The notes beneath the pieces were generated by a model. That model did not search any database, had not been told where the DNA came from, and worked only from the letters and a program-made list of their open reading frames with translations. A DNA stretch of 64,000 bases, taken from Planctomycetota bacterium (GTDB lineage Bacteria > Planctomycetota > UBA1135 > GCA-002748355). The stretch is from NCBI GenBank assembly GCA_027021385.1, contig JALUUL010000010.1, positions 1-64,000 on the forward strand, read 5' to 3'. Position 1 is the first letter of the stretch, and each line of letters begins with the position of its first letter. This document shows positions 1 to 8,436 of the stretch, piece after piece. The position numbers and the translations under genes were made by a program.

Positions 1-1341
1 GACCTCGGCTTCGCCGGCGGCTTCCTCCGCGCGAAGTCCCTCCTTGATCCGCCGCCAGGATTCGGCGAAGGCGACGGGGCAGGAGAGGAGGCGCTTGCCG
101 AGGATCTCGACGGTGAAACGGCCCGAGCGCCGCTTCGGATTCGGGCCGGATCCGATCGTGGCGTGCACGGCCTTGCGAAAGGCCGCGAAGGCCTCGCTGA
201 GCGCCGCCTCGCGCGGGTTCGACGCCAGGAGGAGGCCACTGGGCGGCAGGCGGCGGCTGAAGCGCGGCGGCGACGTGCGCTCGTTGATCTCACGCTTCAG
301 GCGGCGGACGACGATCTGCCGGATGCGCGCGCGCTGGGCCGGGGCGAGTTCGCTCGTCTGGCTGAAACGCACCGGATCGAGGATCTCGAGCAGGCCCGTG
401 AAAGAGGTCGTGTGTCCGTTGTGCGGGGTGGCCGAGAGGAAGATCCGGTGCTCGAAGTGCGGGGAAATCACCCGCAGCATCTTGCACAGGTCGCTGTCCT
501 CCCTGAACGGCGAGGGTATCAGGTTGTGGCACTCGTCCACGATGAGCAGGTCCCAGGGCAGGTGCGGCGAGCCCTCCGGCGTGCGGCACGAGGCCAGGAA
601 CTGCTCCAGGACGTCCGGCTGGCGGAGATAGTGATAGGAGGTGACGATGCGGCTGAACGAGCGCCAGGGGCTGGCGTCGATGCCGAGACAGCGGCGCAGG
701 CGATGCGTCGCGGCGCGGTCCACGAGTTCGAAGCGCAGGGAGAACTTCTCCCACAACTCCTCGCACCACTGGAGGCGCAACGAGGCCGGCGTGAGCACGA
801 GCACGCGCTGGATCCTGCGCCGCAGCAGGAGTTCCGTCAGGATCAAGCCGGCTTCCACGGTCTTGCCGAGGCCGACGTCGTCCGCGATAAGGAGATTGAC
901 GCGCGGCATGCGCAGCGCCTTCAAGAGCGGTACGAGCTGGTAATCTTCGACCTGCACGGCGCCGTGGAAAGGACTCGCGAAGGGATGGCGATCCAGGGGA
1001 CCCGTCCCGTCGGGGTCGAGGTAAGGCCTGAGCGCCGTCCATCGCGCCGCGCGGACCAGGGCGTCGCAGTCTTCCGGAGGCATCGCGTCCGCCGATGCGA
1101 CCTCCGGTAAGGCCGTCGGTTCGAGAAGACGGCGGTGCGGCTCCAGCTCCCAGAGAAGTCGTTCTCCCGCCGGAAGTTGATCGTCCTTGTACTCGATGTG
1201 CACCAAGTGGAGCCGCCCGTCCTCCCCGTCGAAGGGCTCGACGGCCGCCACGATCCCCCGGCGGTTCCGCACGAAGGCCAGCATCCCGGGACGCGGGATG
1301 CCGTTCTCCGATCTTTCCAATCGATTCGCCGAAGCCTTCAT
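1..1341 (-). CDS. SNF2-family DEAD/DEAH helicase, DrmD-like (C-terminus beyond window)
   Basis: Reading the minus strand from an ATG at 1341 gives 447 codons with no stop before the window edge, so only the N-terminal half is present. Residues 154-161 are the Walker A motif DDVGLGKT, 269-272 are the Walker B box DECH, and SATPH (motif III) follows near residue 305. These are SNF2/RapA ATPase hallmarks. The roughly 150-residue N-terminal leader, ending in VEDYQL and LRMPRVNLLIADD, resembles my recollection of DrmD, the SNF2 helicase of class 1 DISARM anti-phage systems. Other stand-alone SNF2 helicases share this core, so the DrmD label is tentative. Any genes downstream of it lie off the left edge. 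No strong Shine-Dalgarno is seen; AGGGATCGGA lies just upstream of the start. Confidence 0.85.
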   Translation of the reverse strand, partial: MKASANRLERSENGIPRPGMLAFVRNRRGIVAAVEPFDGEDGRLHLVHIEYKDDQLPAGERLLWELEPHRRLLEPTALPEVASADAMPPEDCDALVRAARWTALRPYLDPDGTGPLDRHPFASPFHGAVQVEDYQLVPLLKALRMPRVNLLIADDVGLGKTVEAGLILTELLLRRRIQRVLVLTPASLRLQWCEELWEKFSLRFELVDRAATHRLRRCLGIDASPWRSFSRIVTSYHYLRQPDVLEQFLASCRTPEGSPHLPWDLLIVDECHNLIPSPFREDSDLCKMLRVISPHFEHRIFLSATPHNGHTTSFTGLLEILDPVRFSQTSELAPAQRARIRQIVVRRLKREINERTSPPRFSRRLPPSGLLLASNPREAALSEAFAAFRKAVHATIGSGPNPKRRSGRFTVEILGKRLLSCPVAFAESWRRIKEGLRAEEAAGEAEV

Positions 1342-1529
1342 TCCGATCCCTGCTCGAATACCGCATTCATGGATTTGGGAAGCTGCGCCCGCCAGGTCGT
1401 CTTGCAGATTGCGGGCGCGCCTCGGAACCGGCCTTTCGCGTAGAGGCTGCCGGGCAAGCGGCGCTGCATGACCATGAGAGTCAGCCCGATGTTGCGGTCC
1501 CTCTTAGCCCCGGCCTCATTGCAATTCGA

Positions 1530-1571
1530 GCGGACCTGGTTTGTCCGCGCATCGTAGGAAGGCTTTTCCTA
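1530..1571. repeat. two adjacent small inverted repeats
   Basis: GCGGAC (1530-1535) pairs with GTCCGC (1543-1548) across 7 nt. TAGGAA (1555-1560) pairs with TTCCTA (1566-1571) across 5 nt. No T-run follows on either strand, so these look more like operator half-sites or leader hairpins than terminators. Confidence 0.35.
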
Positions 1572-1656
1572 TGGGGTCAAGCCACAGCCGATGGTTTTCG
1601 TCCGGCGCGCCTCGAAAATCGGGCGGCGGAGAAAACGGTTGCGCTTCCTGCTGATC

Positions 1657-1668
1657 GGGCGATCGCCC
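1657..1668. repeat. 12-bp perfect palindrome
   Basis: GGGCGATCGCCC is exactly self-complementary and lies about 100 bp before the small symporter-partner gene. It could bind a dimeric regulator, but that is a guess, and such palindromes arise by chance in GC-rich DNA. Confidence 0.3.
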
Positions 1669-1766
1669 TCAAAAACATCTTCTTCGGCCGCCCTGTAAGG
1701 ATTGGGACGGTTCCGGGCTTTCCCTATGGTGGCGGGGGAAGGGAGGCCTGGGAGGGGTCCGGAACC

Positions 1767-2036
1767 ATGTTCAAGAGCCGTCATCCGTTGCGTCCCCTGG
1801 CCTGGGCCTTCCTGGCCCTGGTCCCGGCTCCCCTCGCGGGGCTTCCCCTGGCGGGCGGCGAGGTCGCGGCAAGGCTCGAGAAGGGCTTCGCCCTCGCGTT
1901 GTTCCTGTGCGCGCTGGCTGCCTTCCTTCTGACGAGGGAGGGGAAGACCGCGGACCCGGGGGCCGAGGACGGGGGGCGCGCCGAGGAGGGGCGGGGACCT
2001 GAGAAGGGGCCGGGGTCCGACGGCGGGGGGGAATGA
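1767..2036 (+). CDS. small membrane protein, partner of sodium:solute symporter
   Basis: This 89-residue protein begins at an ATG preceded by GGGAGGGG. It has two hydrophobic stretches (about residues 10-30 and 43-60) and then an acidic, Gly-rich hydrophilic tail. Its stop overlaps the symporter start (ATGA at 2033-2036), implying translational coupling. The arrangement recalls small two-helix partners encoded just before some SSS-family symporters (for example the YhdT/PanF type), although I cannot assign it to a named family from sequence. A role as symporter accessory subunit is inferred from position. Confidence 0.7.
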   Translation: MFKSRHPLRPLAWAFLALVPAPLAGLPLAGGEVAARLEKGFALALFLCALAAFLLTREGKTADPGAEDGGRAEEGRGPEKGPGSDGGGE

Positions 2037-3904
2037 TGGCCCTTCACGGGATCGATATCGCGGTCTGCCTCTGGTGTCTCCTCGTGCTCGCCTGGCTCGG
2101 CTTCCGTTTTCCCGGAAGGGCGGGGGGAGGCTTCGAGGACTGGCTGCTCGCCGGAAGGAAACTGCCCTGGGGTCTGCTCGGACTGTCGATGGTCGCGACC
2201 TCCTTCGCCTCCGACACTCCGCTGGCCGTCACGGGGCTCGTCGGCAAGGGGGGCATCGCCGGGAACTGGCTCTGGTGGAGCCTCCTGGCCGGAACGACGA
2301 TGACGGCCTGCCTCTTCGCGGCCCCGTGGCGCCGCAGCCGCCTCGTCTCCGACGTCGAGTTCGCGGCCCTGCGCTACGGAGGGAATCCGGGGGGCTGCCT
2401 GCGCGGATTCCGCGCGCTCTACATGTCGCTGTTCTTCTCGGGGATCATCCTCGCCTGGGTGCTGAAGGCGATGGGGGTCGTGCTCGTCGTCCTCCTCGAC
2501 CTGGATCCGCGATGGAACGACGCGGTTCTCTACGGCCTGGTCGCCCTCGCCCTCGCCTACACGCTGGCCTCGGGGCTCTGGGGCGTCGTCGCCACGGACC
2601 TCGTGCAGCTCGTCCTGGCCTCCTTCGGGGCGGTCGCGCTGGCCGTGCTGGCCTCCGCGGAAGCCGGAGGGCAGGAGGGCCTGCGCGCGCGCCTCGTGGA
2701 CGGACTGCCCGCGGGACCGGCGGGGGGCTTCGACCCCTTTTCCTTCCTCCCCGACCTGGGCGGCCAGGGGCTGTGCGAGGGGGCGGGGCTCCTGCTCCTC
2801 TTCCAGCTCTCGATGCAGTGGTGGGCCGTCGTCTTCCCCGGCAACGAGCCCGGCGGGGGGAGCTATCTCGCCCAGAGGATGCTGGCGGCGCGGAGTCCGA
2901 AGGACGCGAGGCGCGGGATCACGCTCTACGTCCTATTGCACTACGCGCTCCGGCCCTGGCCCTGGATCTTCGTCGGACTCTGGGCCGCGGGTCGTTACGC
3001 CCTCCCCGAGGACCAGGTCGAGAAGGGCTACGTGTTCGCGATGCGCGACCTGCTGCCGCCCGGCCTCCTCGGTCTCGCGCTCGCGGGCTTCCTCGCCGCC
3101 TTTCTCAGCACGGTCGACACGCACCTGAACCTCGCGGCCGGCTACCTCGTGAACGACCTCTACAAGCCCCTCCTCGCGCGTCGCGCCGGTCCGCGCCACC
3201 TCCTGCGAGCCGCGCGCCTCGCCCTCCTCCTCGTCGCGGCCGTCGCGCTCTGGTTCGCCCGGTCGGTGACCTCGGTCGCCGGGGCCTGGAAGATCCTGAT
3301 CGCCCTCGGCGCGGGCACGGGGCTCGTCCTCCTGCTGCGCTGGTTCTGGTGGCGGATCAACGCCTGGTCCGAGATCGCGGCGATGACGGCCTCCTTCGCC
3401 TGCGCCTTCGTCCTCGAACCCGGCCTCCGCGCCTTCGTCCTCGGAAGGGAAGGCGCCGAGGCCTGGTCCGCCTGGTCCGGCCTGCCCGCCTCGCCGATCC
3501 CGGGGGAGGGGGCCCGCCTCTTCGCGATCTTCGGCGCGAGCACCCTGGTCTGGCTCGGGGTCACCCTGATGACGCCCGCGGTCCCCTTGGCGCGGCTGCG
3601 CGCCTTTTACGAGAGAGTCCGACCCTCGGGGCTCTGGGCCCCGGTCTTCGACGGGAAACGCCCGCCCGAACCCGCCGCCGACCTTCGGTCCGCCCTCGTC
3701 GACTGGGCTCTGACGACCTTCCTGGCCTTCTGCCTGCTCTTCGGGGTCGGCAAGCTCTGCTTCGGGGACCCTCTCGCGGCTACGGTCCTTCTCCTCGCGG
3801 CCCTCCTGGCCGGATTCCTCCTCTGGGGGAACGCCGGCGCCGCATCCGCGCCCCGATCGTCTGCCCCCCGAAGAAGGCCGCGACGAGGATCGGAATCGTC
3901 GTGA
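2033..3904 (+). CDS. sodium:solute symporter family (SSS) transporter
   Basis: This 623-residue polytopic inner-membrane protein has about 13-15 hydrophobic segments. The N-terminal pattern (periplasmic start, a DWLLAGRKLPW loop, then a helix with ATSFASDTPLA) is typical of Na+/solute symporters of the SSS family. The LAAFLSTVDTHLN segment around residues 345-357 matches the conserved helix carrying Na+-site Ser/Thr residues. The substrate cannot be predicted. It is co-translated with the small membrane protein upstream. The C-terminal tail of about 25 residues is Arg/Ser-rich and lies antisense to the 3' end of the gene at 3780-4070, so it may be poorly conserved. Confidence 0.92.
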   Translation: MMALHGIDIAVCLWCLLVLAWLGFRFPGRAGGGFEDWLLAGRKLPWGLLGLSMVATSFASDTPLAVTGLVGKGGIAGNWLWWSLLAGTTMTACLFAAPWRRSRLVSDVEFAALRYGGNPGGCLRGFRALYMSLFFSGIILAWVLKAMGVVLVVLLDLDPRWNDAVLYGLVALALAYTLASGLWGVVATDLVQLVLASFGAVALAVLASAEAGGQEGLRARLVDGLPAGPAGGFDPFSFLPDLGGQGLCEGAGLLLLFQLSMQWWAVVFPGNEPGGGSYLAQRMLAARSPKDARRGITLYVLLHYALRPWPWIFVGLWAAGRYALPEDQVEKGYVFAMRDLLPPGLLGLALAGFLAAFLSTVDTHLNLAAGYLVNDLYKPLLARRAGPRHLLRAARLALLLVAAVALWFARSVTSVAGAWKILIALGAGTGLVLLLRWFWWRINAWSEIAAMTASFACAFVLEPGLRAFVLGREGAEAWSAWSGLPASPIPGEGARLFAIFGASTLVWLGVTLMTPAVPLARLRAFYERVRPSGLWAPVFDGKRPPEPAADLRSALVDWALTTFLAFCLLFGVGKLCFGDPLAATVLLLAALLAGFLLWGNAGAASAPRSSAPRRRPRRGSESS

Positions 3905-4070
3905 AGCGGAACGGGATCCCCGCGCCCAGGCGGAGCGCGACGACGGCCGGCACCGGGACATGGATCGCGAGGAACCACGAGAGCGAGAACTTCCGCGTCC
4001 CTTCCCGCCACCAGCCGAAGGGGATGTTCAGGACGAGGATGAGCAGCGCAACCCAGACGATCGGATCCAT
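3780..4070 (-). CDS. small conserved-looking membrane protein
   Basis: This 96-residue product has an N-terminal hydrophobic helix (residues 4-20), then a GWWREGTRKFS loop, a second helix (about 29-47) and a third (about 56-70), and ends in a basic Arg/Gly-rich tail. The helices and short loops look like a genuine three-helix membrane protein. Function is unknown. It converges with the symporter gene and overlaps its last 125 bp; the overlapped part is the low-complexity tail of both proteins. It is followed on the same strand by nothing closer than the flanking transporter genes, so a role cannot be inferred from context. Confidence 0.65.
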   Translation of the reverse strand: MDPIVWVALLILVLNIPFGWWREGTRKFSLSWFLAIHVPVPAVVALRLGAGIPFRFTTIPILVAAFFGGQTIGARMRRRRSPRGGIRPGGPRGEGP

Positions 4071-4256
4071 GCCGTTTCCGTGATTCCAGCGGTTCTCGAG
4101 ACAGATATCGAGGAGGACGAGGTTCCTCCGGAGAGTTCCGGAGGGGGGCCCCGGGCATCGTAGGCCCCCGCATAGGTCGGAGAGCGACCTTCTTCCAGCG
4201 GGCCTCCTTCGTCGTCCCGGGAGAGGGCCCGGCCGGGGGGGTGGTGTTCCGGCTCC

Positions 4257-5534
4257 TCAGGCTTTCGGCCCGTCGAGGTCGATGCCCCCCCGTTCCTCCC
4301 GGCGCCTGGCCCGGCGGGCGAGGGGGAGGGAGCCGAAGCCCAGGAGGGCGAGGGCCGCGGCGAGGACGAAGAGGGGACGCATGCCGAGCCCGCCCCGGAG
4401 CAGGCCGCCGGAGGCGAAGCCGAGCCCCAGGGCGACCTGGATCGCGCTCTGGTTGAGGGCGTAGGCCGCGGCCACCGAGGCGCGCGGCGTGATCCTGGAG
4501 ATCGCGGCGTAGGAAAGGGGCAGCATGCCGGCGAAGCCGAGCGCGAAGAGGGCCCGGCAGGCCAGGAGCCCGAGGCTGTCGCCCGCAAAGGTCATGGCCG
4601 CGAGGGAGATCCCCATGATCGACCCGGCGACGGCCAGCGTCCGGACCGGCCGGAAGCGGTCGCCGAGCCGCCCCCAGATCGGTCCGAAGAGCAGGACCCC
4701 GAGGCCGAGGATGGTCGAAAGGAGGGCGATCGTCCGGTCGGTCGCGCCCTCGCCGTTCCCGGGGACGAGGAGGGCCAGGGGCCCGAGTTCCTCCCGGACG
4801 AAGACCGCGAGGAGGGGTTCGACGAGGCTTGCCCCGAGCCGACCGAGGACCATCGCTCCGAGGAAGAGCAGGAGGACGCGGGAACCGAAGAGGAGCCGGA
4901 AGCCGTCGAGAAGGCGCCCCTTCGGGGCTCCGCCGCTGCCGTCCTTGAGGGTGCTCCGGTCCTCTCGCACCGACAGGGTCAGCGCGAGGGCGAGGGCCAC
5001 GAGGAGCGCGGCGAGGCGGAACGGAGCCGCCCGCCCGAAGGTCGCGAGGGCCTCGGCCCCGAGGACCGGTCCGAGAAGGAGGCCGAGGGTCATCGCGACC
5101 TGCAGCCTGCCGAGCAGGGAGCCGCGGCGCTCGGCGGGCCAGCCCGCGGTCGCGAGGGAGAAGGCCGGGGCGACGTAGCCCGCGAACAGTCCCTGCAGGA
5201 AACGCAGCAGGACGAGAAGCCAGATCCGGCCCGCCAGGGGGAAGAGCAGAAAGAAGGCGAGGATCGCGAGCTGGGCCCGGGCGAGGTTGAACTTCCGCGA
5301 GAAGCGGTCGCCGAGCGCACCCCAGAGAGGGCCCGCCGCGGCCGCCGCCAGGGGGGCGGCCCCGAAGACCAGACCCGAGATCGTGGCCCAGCGGTCCCCC
5401 TCGAGATGGAAACGCTCCTCGAGGTAGCGGGGGACGTGGGGGAGGACCGCCATCATCGCCGTCGAGTTCAGGAAGACCGAGAACCAGACCTTGCGCATCT
5501 GGCGGCGGGTCCTCGGGTCCAGAGCGGCGGTCAT
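4257..5534 (-). CDS. MFS transporter
   Basis: This 425-residue protein has twelve predicted membrane helices. The loop between helices 2 and 3 reads GPLWGALGDRFSRK and its second-half counterpart reads GPIWGRLGDRFRPVRT; these are the two classic MFS motif-A loops. It resembles drug- or metabolite-efflux type MFS members (TetA/MdtG-like architecture), but the substrate is unknown. The start at 5534 was chosen because the protein then begins MTAALDPRTRRQ just before the first helix; a start 12 codons upstream is possible. It is transcribed divergently from the TPR gene at 5673. Confidence 0.9.
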   Translation of the reverse strand: MTAALDPRTRRQMRKVWFSVFLNSTAMMAVLPHVPRYLEERFHLEGDRWATISGLVFGAAPLAAAAAGPLWGALGDRFSRKFNLARAQLAILAFFLLFPLAGRIWLLVLLRFLQGLFAGYVAPAFSLATAGWPAERRGSLLGRLQVAMTLGLLLGPVLGAEALATFGRAAPFRLAALLVALALALTLSVREDRSTLKDGSGGAPKGRLLDGFRLLFGSRVLLLFLGAMVLGRLGASLVEPLLAVFVREELGPLALLVPGNGEGATDRTIALLSTILGLGVLLFGPIWGRLGDRFRPVRTLAVAGSIMGISLAAMTFAGDSLGLLACRALFALGFAGMLPLSYAAISRITPRASVAAAYALNQSAIQVALGLGFASGGLLRGGLGMRPLFVLAAALALLGFGSLPLARRARRREERGGIDLDGPKA

Positions 5535-5672
5535 GGGGGCGACCCTAGCCGCCCGCGGCGGCGGGCGCATGCCCGCGCGGCCGGGGGGGATTCAGGCGGA
5601 GGGGGTGAAACGCCGATAGGAAGGAGCATTCGAGACGGGGCTCCTGCCCCCTTTCCCCCAAGGAGCCTTCCG

Positions 5673-6431
5673 ATGGCCCAACCAGAATCCTTTTTCGTCG
5701 AGTTCCTCCGCTTCCACGCCCTGGGCGAGGGCATCCAGCGCTTCCGGGACGGGGCGGCCCCGCTGCCCGACGTTCCCGCACCCTCGGACTCCGAGTTGGC
5801 GGAGCGGGAGGAGGGCAGCCTCGACTTCATCCTCGCCGACCCCTCCTGGACCCATGAGAAGGGAAACGCGCGCCTCCTCTCGGAATGGCGCCGGCTCCTG
5901 AAGCCCGGCGGCGTTCTCGCGACCGTCGTGCCCTCCAGGGAAATCGATCCCGGCATGATCGGGCGGCTGCTCGTCCGCGAAGTCGGCCTCGTCCTCGAGG
6001 AGGAGATGGACTGCGGCGCGGGCTACTTCCTGCTCGTCGGACGCCGGGATCCGATCCAGGCGATCCGGCGCAACGTCGCCTCCCTCGGAGCCGAACTCGG
6101 AAGGAGGCTCCGGCCCGAGGGCTGGAAGGCCGAACTCTACTTCGGTCTCGGGACCCTCCAGCTCGAGGCCGGGGAGGGCGAGGCCGCCGCGCATTCCTTC
6201 GAGGCCGCGCTGGTCGACGAGCCGGGAAACAAGGAGGCCCGCATCGGTCTTGGGCTGGCGCGCACGCTCCAGGGCCGCCTGGCCGAGGCGGAGGCATGCT
6301 TCGACGCGATACTCGCGGTCGATCCGGAGAACGAACTCGCGAAGACCTGGAAGGCCCGCTGCGCGAGGACGCGTCGCGAGACGAAGGGCGTCGAGGTGCC
6401 CCGGCCGACGCGCGAGGGCGCCCCGGTCTGA
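5673..6431 (+). CDS. TPR protein with a methyltransferase-like N-terminal segment
   Basis: This 252-residue protein begins at an ATG preceded by AAGGAG. Residues about 48-110 (DFILADPSW, then EWRRLLKPGGVLATVVPS) resemble the later strands of a class I SAM-dependent methyltransferase, as in the LKPGG step after motif III. No glycine-rich SAM-binding motif I (GxGxG) precedes it, so catalysis is unlikely. Residues about 140-230 form two or three tetratricopeptide repeats (ELYFGLGTLQLEAGEGEAAA, EARIGLGLARTLQGRLAEAE). A flippase gene follows after 13 bp, so it may act in assembly of a surface polysaccharide. No function is assigned. Confidence 0.85.
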   Translation: MAQPESFFVEFLRFHALGEGIQRFRDGAAPLPDVPAPSDSELAEREEGSLDFILADPSWTHEKGNARLLSEWRRLLKPGGVLATVVPSREIDPGMIGRLLVREVGLVLEEEMDCGAGYFLLVGRRDPIQAIRRNVASLGAELGRRLRPEGWKAELYFGLGTLQLEAGEGEAAAHSFEAALVDEPGNKEARIGLGLARTLQGRLAEAEACFDAILAVDPENELAKTWKARCARTRRETKGVEVPRPTREGAPV

Positions 6432-6444
6432 GGCGCCTTTCCCG

Positions 6445-7938
6445 GTGCCCGCGGCTCTCGAGAATCCGCCGGCCGCCGCCCCGCCCCGCGGCTCCCGCAG
6501 GGAGGCGGTCCGCGGCGTGCGGGCGATGGTCGGCGTCCGTCTGGGGACGAAGGCCCTCGGGTTCCTCGGGACCCTGATCCTCGCCCGCATCCTTCTTCCC
6601 GGGGATTTCGGGCTCTTCGCGTTCGCGCTCGCCGTCCTCGGCATCCTCGGACAGGCCGTGCAGCTCGAGGTCCGGCGGGACCTCGTCCGCCTCGACGAGG
6701 GCCGTCCGGCGCGGGCCAAGGCCTATCTCCTGGTGCAGGCGGCTCTCGGCCTCGTCCTCGGCCTGTTCGTCGCCTTCGGAGCCGGCCCGATCTCGGCGGG
6801 GCTCGGACACCCCGAGGCCGCGCCCCTCCTCCTCGCGCTGTCCTGCTGGCCCCTGCTCGAGGGAATCCGACTGCCGGCCGCCGCCCTCCTGGAGGTCGAG
6901 GGACGTTTCCCCGCCCTCGCGAGGATCGAGGGGGCCGCCGCCCTCGGCCAGCTCGGGGTGGGCGTCGCCCTGGCCTTCGCCGGGGCCGGAGCCTTCGCCC
7001 TCCTCGGGGGCTTCCTCGCGGCCGCTCTCGGACGCACGCTGGCCTGCCAGGTCTGCGCCGGTCCGGGCCTGCGGCGGGCGCGCCCCTCCCGCCCGGACTT
7101 CGCCTCGGTCGGGAGGGTCGGGCTTCCGCTGCTCTTCGCGGGATTCCTGACGACCTTCTACTGGCGCATCGACGACGTCCTCGTCTTCGCGGGGCTGGGG
7201 GCCGCAGCCGCGGGCTACTACGCGCTCGCGTTCCAGGCGCCGCACGCCCTCCTGCAGGCCAGCGAGGCCCTGGGCCGCGTCTCCTTGGGCGTCCTCGGCG
7301 CCCGCCGCGACCTCGAGGCCCGCCGCCGCGTCTTCTCGGTTTCGATGCGCGCTTCCCTGGCCATCCTCGCCCCGGCCCTCGTCTTCGGCTGCGTGCACGG
7401 CGAGACCCTGTTCGCCCTCCTCTTCGGCCCGAAGTGGGTCCCCGCGGCCGGGGCCTTCACGATCTTTCTCCTCCTCGCGACCGCCCGCGGCGCGACCGCG
7501 CACTGGGCCGACGTCGCGACCCTCGAGGATCGCTTCGACCTCGTCGTCAAGAGCTGTCTCGCCCTCGCCCTGGCCCTTCCTCCGCTCGGATTCCTGGGCC
7601 TCCGCCTCCTCGGCATCGAGGGGATGGCGCTCGGCGTCCTCGCGGCCTGGGCCCTCCCCGCACCGTTCTACCTCTCCTGGACGCGTCGCCGCCTCTCCCT
7701 GTCCTACCTCGAACTCCTGGGCCCGACCGTCCTCTCCGCCTGCGCGGCCCTCGCCCTGGGGTTCATTTGCGTCCACCTCCTCGGCGCGCGGAGCCTTCCC
7801 GCCCGCATCCTCGTCCTCGGCGCCCAGGGCGCGCTCTTCTTTTTGCTCCTCGCGACCCTCGACCGCGATCTCGCCGCCCTGGCGCGCGAGACCCTCCCGG
7901 CCCTCCCTCGAATACGGAGGAAGGAAGCGGGGACCTAG
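6445..7938 (+). CDS. oligosaccharide flippase (Wzx/MOP superfamily)
   Basis: From the GTG at 6445 the protein has 497 residues with about 12-14 hydrophobic helices. The N-terminal block with RAMVGVRLGTKALGFLGTL and LARILLPGDFGLFAF is typical of polysaccharide biosynthesis flippases (Wzx family, lipopolysaccharide O-unit or exopolysaccharide lipid-linked repeat export). The charged motif YWRIDDVLVFAGLG around residues 235-248 also fits. GTG was chosen because it leaves a short basic leader before helix 1; an ATG at 6526 is the alternative. No strong ribosome-binding site is present for either. It probably forms an operon with the TPR gene upstream. Confidence 0.88.
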   Translation: MPAALENPPAAAPPRGSRREAVRGVRAMVGVRLGTKALGFLGTLILARILLPGDFGLFAFALAVLGILGQAVQLEVRRDLVRLDEGRPARAKAYLLVQAALGLVLGLFVAFGAGPISAGLGHPEAAPLLLALSCWPLLEGIRLPAAALLEVEGRFPALARIEGAAALGQLGVGVALAFAGAGAFALLGGFLAAALGRTLACQVCAGPGLRRARPSRPDFASVGRVGLPLLFAGFLTTFYWRIDDVLVFAGLGAAAAGYYALAFQAPHALLQASEALGRVSLGVLGARRDLEARRRVFSVSMRASLAILAPALVFGCVHGETLFALLFGPKWVPAAGAFTIFLLLATARGATAHWADVATLEDRFDLVVKSCLALALALPPLGFLGLRLLGIEGMALGVLAAWALPAPFYLSWTRRRLSLSYLELLGPTVLSACAALALGFICVHLLGARSLPARILVLGAQGALFFLLLATLDRDLAALARETLPALPRIRRKEAGT

Positions 7939-7941
7939 GAG

Positions 7942-8142
7942 TCAAAAGGCCGGGCCCGGTTGGGCGCCGAAGTGCTTCAGGATCCGGGCGAGGGGACAGA
8001 AACCGGTGAACGCGGCCTGGAGCTGGTTGGCCCCGACGAAGGCGGGGATCCAGTAGGCGTAGGGGGAGAGGTAGTACCCGAGCAGAAGTCCGAGAAGAAC
8101 GAGGCTTCCGGCCACGGCGAATACGATTCGGTCGATCGTCAT
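7942..8142 (-). CDS. DUF2892 (YgaP membrane domain-like) protein
   Basis: This 66-residue protein begins MTIDRIVFAVAG and has two hydrophobic helices separated by a short loop. It ends with FTGFCPLARILKHFG, which matches the DUF2892 family pattern (N-terminal DRxxR-like start, TGFCPL..L near the C-terminus). The role is unknown; members occur alone or fused to rhodanese domains. The gene converges with the flippase, with only 3 bp between the stops. A leader of about 300 bp without a gene separates it from the VWA gene at 8437. Confidence 0.85.
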   Translation of the reverse strand: MTIDRIVFAVAGSLVLLGLLLGYYLSPYAYWIPAFVGANQLQAAFTGFCPLARILKHFGAQPGPAF

Positions 8143-8436
8143 CGTGATTCCTCCTGGTTTCCGGGTTCCCCTCCTTCTTCGGATTTCCCTCGCCGGTCTT
8201 CAAGTCCGGGTCCGGAAGGAACGGTATGACGGATCCTTGCGGGGCGATTCGAGGCGGCCCTCCCCTTCCCGCGAGGGGCATGGAAGGGCGGATCCGGATC
8301 CATCTCGGAAGGCCTTTTCTTTTCCCTCCCGGGATCCTCGCCCGGCCGCCGTGACCCGCCTTGGAGCGGCGACTATCCTGGTTCCGCTCCCCGCCGTTTC
8401 CCGGATCCACGCGGGCTTCACGCCACGGTCCCCCAG

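Larger units (their letters stand above)
1342..1766. other. 425-bp intergenic gap, less GC-rich, with hairpins
   Basis: No convincing gene is seen. Base composition is visibly less GC-rich than the flanks between about 1500 and 1700. The gap holds two successive inverted repeats (1530-1548 and 1555-1571) and a perfect 12-bp palindrome (1657-1668). It separates the start of the helicase gene from the symporter pair and should contain both promoters. No -35/-10 pair was convincing. Confidence 0.5.

Noticed and set aside
290-1366. Long open frame on the minus strand over the helicase region
   Set aside because: It is out of frame with the helicase reading; its product is Arg/Pro/Gly-rich low-complexity sequence, while the true frame shows Walker A and DECH motifs.
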